Shown here piece after piece: positions 1 to 6,121 of a stretch of DNA of 6,216 nucleotides (position 1 is the first letter of the stretch; every line of letters starts with the position of its first letter). A model generated the notes under the pieces. That model was not told the origin of the DNA. It worked only from the letters and a program-made list of their open reading frames with translations, and did not search any database. The stretch comes from Marinosulfonomonas sp. (lineage in GTDB: Bacteria; Pseudomonadota; Alphaproteobacteria; Rhodobacterales; Rhodobacteraceae), in NCBI GenBank assembly GCA_019090845.1, contig JAHRVD010000239.1, forward strand, positions 1 to 6,216, read 5' to 3'. Position numbers and translations under genes: made by a program.

Positions 1-1119
1 CTTCAGGATGCCGCGCGCAAACTGGCGCAGGGAGAGTTCAAAGCCAAAGCAGCCCGTTGGGACGCCGAGGGTATTTATCCGGATGAAAACCATCACCGCT
101 TGTCCGAGCTGGGGTATCTTGGCATGGCCATGCCCGAGGAATACGGCGGCGGCGGCGCATCGCTAGTGGATATCTATCTGGTGGTTGAAGAGATCGCCAA
201 AGTTGATTTCAATACAGCGCTGCTTGTGCATGACCAAAACGTTTCGCCACGGATAATTGCGACTTGCGGAACCGAAGAGTTGAAGCAAAAATTTCTGCCA
301 CGCTTTGCCAAGGGCGAGATCGAATGCGCCATCTCCTGGACGGAACCGCAGGCCGGTTCTGATGCGACCGCAGTCACCACCAGACTGCGGCCCGATGGCG
401 ATGGGTTTATTTTGAACGGCGGCAAGATTTTCACCACTTTCGGTGACCGGGCCGACTATTTGCTGGTCTATGCACGGTTTTGCGACAGTAAGGGCGCGCG
501 CGGAATTGGCACTGTTTTGGTCAAGCGTGACAGCCCCGGCGTTCAGGTTCACATCCTCGAACAAAAGATGGGCGCACGCGGCTGTAACGAATGTGAAATC
601 CACTTTGACGATGTGTTTGTTCCTGCCGATCACGTGGTCACCCAAGGTGTTGCCGAAAATTCCAGTGGGTTTGTCAAACCTCTTGGCGTCTACAACGCGA
701 CGCGGGTCGGCATGGGGGTTTTGGCGCTTGGCGTAGCCGAAGGCGCGTTTGACGAGGCACGGGACTATATGAAAACCCGGCGTCAGTTTGGGAAATCACT
801 GTCTGAAATGCAGGGCCTGCAATGGATGATGGCGGATATGCGCATCCAGATCGAAGCAGCCCGCGCGCTTTGCTATAACGCCCTGCTGATGATCGACCAG
901 GGCAAACCGGATCCAACGCTTAGTTCGATTGCCAAGCTGCAAGCCACAGAGATGGCCCAAAAAGTCACCCACGACGCTTTGCAGATGTTCGGTGGTTACG
1001 GATATTTTGGGTCCTTGCCATTGGAACGGATGGTTCGGGACGTTAGAATGCTGACTATTACCGGCGGGACAACACAAATTCATAAGAATGCCATTGCAGG
1101 TGCGATCTTCCGCGACTAA
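1..1119 (+). CDS. Acyl-CoA dehydrogenase-fold flavoprotein, 5'-truncated by window edge, lacking the usual catalytic Glu
   Basis: The reading frame is open from base 1 and ends at TAA 1117-1119, giving 372 residues; about 10-14 N-terminal residues are missing relative to typical ~380-residue family members. The TTG at 100 is internal, because family-like sequence (LQDAARKLAQGEF) precedes it. Seen, numbering from the first codon: FAD-binding TEPQAGSD (114-121), KIFTTFGD (142-149) where the family normally has KxWITNG, RRQFGK (260-265), FGGYGY (330-335) and PLERMVRDVR. Family members are soluble FAD enzymes, usually tetramers, that desaturate acyl-CoA and pass electrons to ETF. Oddity: the MCAD Glu376 position is Gly355 (IxGGTTQ), and the alternative base position used by isovaleryl- and long-chain enzymes (MCAD Thr255) is Thr234, so neither known Glu site is occupied. 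It may act on an unusual substrate or not be a dehydrogenase at all. Followed 38 bases later by the crotonase gene, probably in one operon. The fold is certain; the reaction is not. Confidence 0.93.
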   Translation, partial: LQDAARKLAQGEFKAKAARWDAEGIYPDENHHRLSELGYLGMAMPEEYGGGGASLVDIYLVVEEIAKVDFNTALLVHDQNVSPRIIATCGTEELKQKFLPRFAKGEIECAISWTEPQAGSDATAVTTRLRPDGDGFILNGGKIFTTFGDRADYLLVYARFCDSKGARGIGTVLVKRDSPGVQVHILEQKMGARGCNECEIHFDDVFVPADHVVTQGVAENSSGFVKPLGVYNATRVGMGVLALGVAEGAFDEARDYMKTRRQFGKSLSEMQGLQWMMADMRIQIEAARALCYNALLMIDQGKPDPTLSSIAKLQATEMAQKVTHDALQMFGGYGYFGSLPLERMVRDVRMLTITGGTTQIHKNAIAGAIFRD

Positions 1120-1157
1120 GGAAAATTGTCTAATGCCAACTTTGGGAGGAGGGGCAC

Positions 1158-1934
1158 ATGACCGACGAAATCACCGTCCATAAGGAAAACGGTCTGGCGA
1201 CCGTCACCCTGAATCGACCGGACAAGCTGAACGCCCTGACATTGGGCATGCGGCTGGAACTGGTGGATGCATTCCGCGACATCCAGTTTGATCGTGATGT
1301 TCGCGCCGTTCTGTTGCGTGCCGAAGGCCGCGCGTTCTGCGCCGGGGCTGACATCACAACAATGGGCAAAGACGACATACTTGGTGACAAGATGCGGCTG
1401 ATGCGGGCCCATCAGATGATCCTTGCGATCCACAATGTTGAAAAGCCGGTTATTTGCGCCGTGCGCGGCCCGGCTGTCGGCATTGGGCTTAGCATCGCGC
1501 TGGCCTGTGACGTGATCCATGCGTCTGAAAAGGCAAAATTCGGGCTGGTGTTCAAGAAGATCGGGCTGGCCCCGGATGGTGGCGCCGCTTATTTCCTGAA
1601 CAATCTAATCGGCCGTCAGCGTACCGCTGATCTGAACTTTACCGCCCGAATACTGGACGGCAAAGAAGCACATGACCTTGGAATTTGCGCGCATGTCCAT
1701 GCAGATGATGCGCTTGACGCCGCAGCTGTGGACTATGCTCAGGATGTGGCCAAAGGCCCTACATTTGCATTTGGAGCAGCAAAACGGATGCTGCGCGCCG
1801 CCCAGTCACCATCGTTAGAGACATTTCTTGACGCAGAAGTGGCGATGCAGGGCCAGGTGATCAAAAGCCAGGACCACGGCGAGGGTGCACAAGCATTTCT
1901 GGAAAAAAGGGCCCCCGAGTTTAAGGGCCTATAA
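1158..1934 (+). CDS. Crotonase-superfamily protein, PaaG-like enoyl-CoA isomerase more likely than hydratase
   Basis: 258 residues, the normal crotonase length. The ATG start has a strong Shine-Dalgarno run (GGAGGAGGGG, 1145-1154). Seen: N-terminal TVTLNRPDKLNAL (16-27), the first oxyanion-hole segment AFCAGADI (59-66), the second GPAVGIGL (104-111), and the C-terminal AFLEKRAPEFKG trimer-helix ending. In rat mitochondrial enoyl-CoA hydratase the catalytic residues are Glu144 (in CELAM) and Glu164 (in QPEI); the aligned residues here are Ser112 and Phe132. The stretch FGLVFKKIGLAPDGGAAYFL (128-147) instead resembles PaaG, the ring 1,2-epoxyphenylacetyl-CoA isomerase, whose functional Asp aligns with Asp140. 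The oxyanion hole is intact, so it should still bind and polarise an acyl-CoA thioester; simple hydration is doubtful. Isomerisation of a double bond or ring chemistry is inferred. It sits between the acyl-CoA dehydrogenase and the TRAP genes. Confidence 0.92.
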   Translation: MTDEITVHKENGLATVTLNRPDKLNALTLGMRLELVDAFRDIQFDRDVRAVLLRAEGRAFCAGADITTMGKDDILGDKMRLMRAHQMILAIHNVEKPVICAVRGPAVGIGLSIALACDVIHASEKAKFGLVFKKIGLAPDGGAAYFLNNLIGRQRTADLNFTARILDGKEAHDLGICAHVHADDALDAAAVDYAQDVAKGPTFAFGAAKRMLRAAQSPSLETFLDAEVAMQGQVIKSQDHGEGAQAFLEKRAPEFKGL

Positions 1935-1957
1935 GAATAAATGGGGAGGCGTATCAG

Positions 1958-2491
1958 ATGCAGTTTCTAGTCAATCTTACCGACCGAATATCCCAGGTGC
2001 TCATGGCCATCGCAATTGCTCTGGCAGCGGTGATGATGCTTCATGTGACACTGGATGTAATACTAAGTCAGTTCATCGCAGAGCCGATGCCGATGACGGT
2101 TGATCTGGTTTCATTTTATTACATGGTCGGGCTGGTATTCTTGCCGCTGGCCTTTGTGGAAACCAAGAATGAACACATCGATGTCGATCTGATCCACGCG
2201 GTCCTGCCAAAAGGCGGAAAAATGTCGCTTGATTTGGTGTCGTTGCTTCTTTCGACTGTCTATTTTGGACTGCTGACAATTCAGTCCGGGATCGACGCGA
2301 TGGAAAAATATGAGATGGGCGAATACACCATGGGCCTCGTGAACGTCACGATTTGGCCGGGTCGCTTCTTTCTGCCAATCGGTTGCGGAACACTGACCGT
2401 GGTCCTTTTGCTCAAATTGCTTCGGCGCCCGTTTACGGATGAACACATGAAATCTGACCCCCACCATATCCCGACCGAGGAAGGTATCTGA
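1958..2491 (+). CDS. dctQ: TRAP transporter small membrane subunit (DctQ family)
   Basis: 177 residues, usual for DctQ. The ATG is preceded by GGGGAGG (1943-1949) at an 8-base spacing, and the gene begins 23 bases after the crotonase stop. Four hydrophobic helices can be seen at about residues 11-36, 50-67, 90-110 and 132-153. The last follows the WPGRFFLPIG segment (133-142), the characteristic DctQ Trp/Pro-containing stretch before TM4. The hydrophilic tail is rich in His, Asp and Glu. In TRAP systems this subunit packs against the large subunit in the inner membrane and helps dock the substrate-binding protein. Its stop overlaps the next start by one base (TGATG), which indicates translational coupling with the large subunit. 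The symbol denotes the family, not a demonstrated C4-dicarboxylate specificity. Confidence 0.93.
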   Translation: MQFLVNLTDRISQVLMAIAIALAAVMMLHVTLDVILSQFIAEPMPMTVDLVSFYYMVGLVFLPLAFVETKNEHIDVDLIHAVLPKGGKMSLDLVSLLLSTVYFGLLTIQSGIDAMEKYEMGEYTMGLVNVTIWPGRFFLPIGCGTLTVVLLLKLLRRPFTDEHMKSDPHHIPTEEGI

Positions 2492-3798
2492 TGTCGTTTT
2501 TTCAAACAGGCCTGACCGGCATCGTCGTTGTTATCATTCTCGTTTTACTGCGGGTCCCAATCGCGGTTTCGCTTGGGTTAGTGTCTTTTGTCGGATTTTG
2601 GTTCATGCTTGGCGGCACTGCTGCCTGGGGCCTGCTGACAGCGGTTCCTTATGATTTTGCTGCGCATTGGACGCTAAGCTCAATCCCGATGTTCCTTCTG
2701 ATGGGATATGTCTGTTACCAGACAGATCTGACGAAAGGGATATTCAAGGCCGCACGAGCCTGGCTGTCGTTCCTTCCGGGTGGTCTGGCGATTGCCAGCA
2801 TATTCGGTGCGGCACTTTTTTCCGCAGCCGCGGGTTCCAGTCTGGCATGTGCTGCCGCAATGGGCCGGATCGCGGTGCCCGAAATGTTGCAGCGGAAATA
2901 TGACCCCGGTCTTAGCGCATCTGTCGTCGCAGCGGCGGGCACCATGGGCTCTCTTATTCCGCCCAGCATCATTCTGATCCTTTACGGCATCTTTGCCGAG
3001 GTTGGTATCAGCAAGCTGTTCCTTGGCGGCATCATACCCGGCATTCTGACCATGCTAGGCTATACGATAGTGATCCTGATCCGTTGCTCGATCAATCCCA
3101 AACTGGCCCCTCCGGTTGAAGAAAAAATCACCAACCGGGATCGGTTTATGGCGCTTACGGAAACCTGGCCGGTCATATTGCTAATCATAGGCGTTTTTGG
3201 TGGGCTGTTTGCAGGGATATTCACGCCAACCGAGGCGGGCGCAGCCGGCGCTGCCATGTCATTCGTAATTGGCGCCGCCAACGGCAAACTGAACTGGAAC
3301 GTCACGCGCATTGCACTGGTAGATACCGCCAAAACGACTGCGGCGATCTTTATCATCGCCGTCGGGGCAAACCTGTTTACACGTTTTCTGGCCATCAGCG
3401 GTGTCCCCGCAGCGATGTCCGCTACGGTCATCGATTTTGGGGCCAGCTATCTGATTCTGGTGATCGGAACAGCTTTGATTTTTCTTTTGCTCGGTATGAT
3501 TCTTGATCCGCTGGGCATAATGCTGCTGACATTGCCAATCCTGCTGCCGATCTTTGAGGCAAGCGGTATCAGCCTGATCTGGTTTGGACTGTTGGTCACA
3601 AAGCTTGTTGAAATGGCACTAATTACACCACCTGTGGGGTTGAACGTCTTTGTTATCAAGGGCATCGTCGGGGATGCGATACCCATAAGCATGATATTCA
3701 AAGGCGTCATATGGTTTCTGGTAGCCGACTTGTTCGTACTGGCGCTTATGATCGCTTTTCCCGAAATCGTCCTGTTCCTGCCGGAACTGGGCCAATAA
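2491..3798 (+). CDS. dctM: TRAP transporter large membrane subunit (DctM family)
   Basis: 435 residues, typical for DctM (425-440), very hydrophobic with about a dozen membrane segments. The ATG overlaps the dctQ stop, and GAGGAAGG (2477-2484) inside dctQ is its ribosome-binding site. Family motifs are present: GSLIPPS (153-159) and the inverted-repeat counterpart TPPVGLN (379-385), which lie at the hairpin tips that form the sodium sites in solved SiaQM structures, plus FTPTEAGA (244-251). It is the sodium-coupled translocating subunit of the secondary transporter, working with DctQ and the periplasmic DctP protein. No frameshift or missing segment is visible. Substrate specificity lies mainly in the binding protein and cannot be inferred from this subunit. 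The 103 bases that follow, before dctP, contain two potential stem-loops. Confidence 0.96.
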   Translation: MSFFQTGLTGIVVVIILVLLRVPIAVSLGLVSFVGFWFMLGGTAAWGLLTAVPYDFAAHWTLSSIPMFLLMGYVCYQTDLTKGIFKAARAWLSFLPGGLAIASIFGAALFSAAAGSSLACAAAMGRIAVPEMLQRKYDPGLSASVVAAAGTMGSLIPPSIILILYGIFAEVGISKLFLGGIIPGILTMLGYTIVILIRCSINPKLAPPVEEKITNRDRFMALTETWPVILLIIGVFGGLFAGIFTPTEAGAAGAAMSFVIGAANGKLNWNVTRIALVDTAKTTAAIFIIAVGANLFTRFLAISGVPAAMSATVIDFGASYLILVIGTALIFLLLGMILDPLGIMLLTLPILLPIFEASGISLIWFGLLVTKLVEMALITPPVGLNVFVIKGIVGDAIPISMIFKGVIWFLVADLFVLALMIAFPEIVLFLPELGQ

Positions 3799-3844
3799 CG
3801 CCGCTGGGTCCACCGGCGCACGACCATATCCGGCCCGCCCGGAT
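3799..3844 (+). promoter_or_regulatory. Two potential stem-loops in the dctM-dctP intercistronic gap
   Basis: Directly after the dctM stop, CGCCG (3799-3803) can pair with CGGCG (3814-3818). A second inverted repeat, ATCCGG (3828-3833) and CCGGAT (3839-3844), encloses a 5-base loop. Neither is followed by a T tract, so they do not look like terminators. Hairpins between TRAP genes could protect or define the 5' end of a separately stable dctP message, since binding protein is usually needed in excess over the membrane subunits. The pairing is seen; the function is inferred, and GC-rich short repeats can arise by chance. Confidence 0.4.
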
Positions 3845-3890
3845 GACTAACCCCCTGTGCCCAAAAATGGCATGGGAACAAAAACCAAAT

Positions 3891-3896
3891 GGAGGA
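3891..3896 (+). promoter_or_regulatory. Ribosome-binding site that fixes the dctP start
   Basis: GGAGGA lies 5 bases upstream of the ATG at 3902. It decides between that ATG and an in-frame GTG at 3857, which lacks a comparable site and would place 15 charged residues ahead of an otherwise standard signal peptide. Confidence 0.85.
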
Positions 3897-3901
3897 AACA
3901 C

Positions 3902-5026
3902 ATGACTTTCTACAAAACACTGGTCGCAACTGCGGCCGCGGCGTTCTTGGCCGCCAGCCTGCCAGCGAGCGCTGAAGATCGCGTAACGCTTAGCACCTGG
4001 ACGTCGCCCAAGCACGCAACATCGCGGGCCCACATCGCCTATGCCGAGTTGACCGAAAAGGAATTCCCGGACGCATTTGACTTTAAATACTTCAGCGGTG
4101 GCGCACTCTTGGGCGCGAAACCAACCCTGTCGGGTCTGCGTGACGGCGTTGCTTCAATAGGACTTCTGGCCTTTACCTACTTCCCGGCAGAGCTGCCTTA
4201 TGCTCAGTTAGTTGCTGACATGGCACTGCTTGGTGACAACCACTTTGTTATGGCTGCTGCATCTACCGAATTCGCAATGATGAATTGCGATCCCTGCAAA
4301 GCTGAGTTCGAAAAAGCCGGCATCGTTCTTTTGACCGGTATTTCTACTGCTCCTTATGTGCTTTTGACGTCCGACCCAATCACATCCGTCGACGACATGA
4401 AGGGTGTAAAAATCCGGACTGCGGGCAGTGCGTGGGACCGCTGGGCAACCCATGTGGGCGCGTCTCCGGTTAACGTGCCATCAAGTGAAATGTATGATGC
4501 GCTAAGCCACGGCATCGTTTCGGCCGCCATTCAGCCGATCGGAGCACTAAAAGGTCACAGCCTTCTCGAAGTGACCAAACATTTGACAAAACTGCCGCTG
4601 GGCACCTACCACTCTGGTTCGATCTTTGCCGCCAGCCCGGCATTCTGGAAGGGATTGTCCGCCGAACAGCGTAGCCAGGTTATGGCCAATATCCCGCAAG
4701 CTTTGGCAATCGCAGAGAGAAACTATTACGATGATGACCAAACTGTGCTTGTGGAATCCAGCGCGTTGGGCCTGACGGTGCATGAACCCGATCCCGCTTT
4801 TCTGGCGGATATGGTTTCGTTTCGCACGAACGACCTTGCAGAAGTTGCCAAGATCGCAAAAACCAAACATGGCATTGCTAACCCAGAGCCACTGATCGAG
4901 AAGTATCTGGAATTGGTCAACAAGTGGACAGCTTTGTTGGAGCCAATCGGCTACGACACGGACGCCTACGCAAAGCTTCTGGACCAGGAAATCTATTCCA
5001 AGATTGATTTCGCCAGCTATCCCTAG
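3902..5026 (+). CDS. dctP: TRAP transporter periplasmic substrate-binding protein (DctP family)
   Basis: 374 residues with a clear Sec signal peptide: MTFYK, a hydrophobic Ala/Leu core, and a predicted signal peptidase I cleavage after Ala24 (PASA|EDR). The mature protein is about 350 residues. Family features: the DDMKGVKIR segment ends in Arg172, the near-universal TRAP arginine that forms a salt bridge with the substrate carboxylate. It is followed by GASPVNVPSSEMYDALSHGIV (186-206), matching the usual GA-P-----E-Y-AL--G-V pattern. Where most members continue with VDG-E, this one has VSAAIQP (206-212). A CxxC pair occurs at Cys129/Cys132 (NCDPCKAEF), which may form a disulfide and may be typical of a DctP subgroup. 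It captures an organic acid in the periplasm for the DctQM membrane complex. It is the last gene before a terminator. The ligand is unknown; an aromatic or alicyclic carboxylate would fit the CoA enzymes upstream but is not shown. Confidence 0.94.
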   Translation: MTFYKTLVATAAAAFLAASLPASAEDRVTLSTWTSPKHATSRAHIAYAELTEKEFPDAFDFKYFSGGALLGAKPTLSGLRDGVASIGLLAFTYFPAELPYAQLVADMALLGDNHFVMAAASTEFAMMNCDPCKAEFEKAGIVLLTGISTAPYVLLTSDPITSVDDMKGVKIRTAGSAWDRWATHVGASPVNVPSSEMYDALSHGIVSAAIQPIGALKGHSLLEVTKHLTKLPLGTYHSGSIFAASPAFWKGLSAEQRSQVMANIPQALAIAERNYYDDDQTVLVESSALGLTVHEPDPAFLADMVSFRTNDLAEVAKIAKTKHGIANPEPLIEKYLELVNKWTALLEPIGYDTDAYAKLLDQEIYSKIDFASYP

Positions 5027-5051
5027 GATCTGCGAATAAACAAAAATATCG

Positions 5052-5081
5052 CGGCGGGCATAAATTGCCCGCCGTTTTTTT
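5052..5081 (+). terminator. Rho-independent terminator of the plus-strand operon
   Basis: A perfect 9-bp stem, CGGCGGGCA (5052-5060) with TGCCCGCCG (5066-5074), has a TAAAT loop and is followed by seven T (5075-5081). It lies 26 bases after the dctP stop, between convergent genes. Read on the minus strand the same stem is followed, after a short interruption, by a run of T (complement of the A run at 5042-5046), so it may also act, more weakly, for the opposite gene ending at 5118. Confidence 0.92.
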
Positions 5082-5117
5082 GTTTGACGGTTCGCTAAAG
5101 AGCACCCTCAGATCCGA

Positions 5118-6077
5118 TCAGGATTTTTGGAATTTCCCACCCAAATTGATATAATCGTGGCGCAGGTTTTCGATGATCTCGGCTACGCTTTGGATCGACG
5201 TTACCGAACTTACCCCATGTCCCGCGCCCCATATATCTTTCCACGGCTTGGATTTTTCCGGGGCCGACATATTCATCTTGCGCGTGGCGCGCAGATCTTC
5301 ATCCGTCACCCCGGCGGCCTCTAGACTTTGGCGGAACCAATTTCCCAAAACACCGGAAATGCCGGCACTGGCAATGATGTCTTCCATGCAGGCCTCGACC
5401 ACCATATCTTTGCGCCGCGGCACACCAAGGCTTTCTTTGGCCGCCAGAAAGCGTGTGCCCATATATGCAAAGTCAGCTCCCAAAGCCTCTGCTGCCAATA
5501 TGTTGCGAGCATTGGATATCGCCCCCGACAGAACGATCGGGCCGTCCCAGAACTCACGCACTTCATCTACAAAAGCAAACGGGCTGTAGGTGCCCGTATG
5601 CCCGCCAGCGCCTGCACACAACAAAACCAGACCATCAACACCGGCAGCCAGTGCTTTCTTGGCATGTCTGGGGCGTGCAACATCCGCGAAAACCAGTCCG
5701 CCATATTCATGCACCGCCTCAATTACAACTTTGGGGGAGCCCAGCGCGGTAATTACCAGAGGCGGGCGGTGACGAGAGATAACCTCCAACTCCTCATCAT
5801 GCCGAATATAACTTGGATGGGTCAGCAAGTTCAGCGCCCAGGGTGCAGCATCTTTGGTCTCGCGCGAAATTCGATCGCACCATTCGTCCAGATCTTCAAT
5901 TTTTCTAGCGCCCGCTGCCGGAAAACTACCAATCGCTCCGGCGCGGCAGGAAGCAATTACCATATCCGGCCCAGATATCTGAAACATCGGCGCAACGATC
6001 ACTGGAATACGCATGTTTTTAATCAGCGGCGCCAGCACGCCCTGTTTGGTCTCTGGTAATTTCGTCTGTGCGGACAC
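5118..6077 (-). CDS. FMN-dependent nitronate monooxygenase / FabK-like (COG2070-type) flavoprotein
   Basis: 319 residues from GTG 6077; the start is chosen because AAGGAG (complement of 6085-6090) lies 7 bases upstream. A GTG at 6113 would add 12 residues but has no such site. This is a TIM-barrel FMN protein: N-terminal PVIVAPM (25-31), LCAGAGGHTG (153-162) containing the family His (His160), which is the catalytic base in nitronate monooxygenases, and the FMN-phosphate region SGAISNARN (184-192) then GADFAYMGTRF (200-210). The same fold covers nitroalkane-oxidising enzymes, enoyl-ACP reductase FabK (ESGGH) and the steroid-degradation flavoprotein IpdC. Here the residue usually Glu in the EAGGH/ESGGH motif is Gly (GAGGH). 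The gene is convergent with the TRAP operon, so co-function is not implied by transcription. A redox step on an acyl-CoA intermediate is a reasonable alternative to nitronate detoxification; both are inference. Confidence 0.9.
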   Translation of the reverse strand: MSAQTKLPETKQGVLAPLIKNMRIPVIVAPMFQISGPDMVIASCRAGAIGSFPAAGARKIEDLDEWCDRISRETKDAAPWALNLLTHPSYIRHDEELEVISRHRPPLVITALGSPKVVIEAVHEYGGLVFADVARPRHAKKALAAGVDGLVLLCAGAGGHTGTYSPFAFVDEVREFWDGPIVLSGAISNARNILAAEALGADFAYMGTRFLAAKESLGVPRRKDMVVEACMEDIIASAGISGVLGNWFRQSLEAAGVTDEDLRATRKMNMSAPEKSKPWKDIWGAGHGVSSVTSIQSVAEIIENLRHDYINLGGKFQKS

Positions 6078-6084
6078 CGGCAAT

Positions 6085-6090
6085 CTCCTT
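6085..6090 (-). promoter_or_regulatory. Ribosome-binding site fixing the flavoprotein start
   Basis: AAGGAG on the minus strand, 7 bases before GTG 6077. It makes this GTG the preferred start over the in-frame GTG at 6113, which has no purine-rich sequence at a suitable distance. Confidence 0.8.
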
Positions 6091-6111
6091 TGAAAATTCA
6101 CCGTGTTATGC

Positions 6112-6121
6112 ACACATGTGT
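6112..6121. promoter_or_regulatory. Perfect 10-bp palindrome upstream of the flavoprotein gene, possible operator
   Basis: ACACATGTGT is self-complementary and sits about 35 bases upstream of the GTG start and 22 bases before its ribosome-binding site, where a repressor site overlapping the promoter or transcript start could be. No convincing -35/-10 pair was identified around it. Assignment as an operator is inference from symmetry and position only. Confidence 0.3.

Noticed and set aside
100..102. TTG as the start of the acyl-CoA dehydrogenase
   Set aside because: Homology-like N-terminal sequence continues in frame to base 1, so the true start is outside the window.
163..645. Minus-strand open frame of 160 codons opposite the acyl-CoA dehydrogenase
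   Set aside because: It is a shadow of the strongly supported plus-strand gene with no motif or start signal of its own.
1..1934. DMSP demethylation-type pair (DmdC/DmdD)
   Set aside because: DmdC is a much longer acyl-CoA dehydrogenase (around 590 residues) that keeps its catalytic Glu, and the crotonase here lacks the two Glu residues a hydratase/hydrolase like DmdD needs.
3857..3901. N-terminal extension of the binding protein from GTG 3857
   Set aside because: It lacks a ribosome-binding site and would put 15 Lys/Arg-rich residues before a normal signal peptide, whereas ATG 3902 has GGAGGA at ideal spacing.
3447..3929. Minus-strand open frame of 160 codons opposite the end of dctM and the dctM-dctP gap
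   Set aside because: It mirrors the codon structure of the membrane protein gene and resembles no known family.
5328..6059. Long plus-strand open frame (243 codons) opposite the flavoprotein gene
   Set aside because: It is antisense to a gene with clear family motifs, its translation is rich in Cys, His, Gln and Arg without recognisable domains, and it has no convincing ribosome-binding site.
6078..6113. N-terminal extension of the minus-strand flavoprotein from GTG 6113
   Set aside because: The extra 12 codons run through the AAGGAG ribosome-binding site of the GTG at 6077 and have no site of their own.
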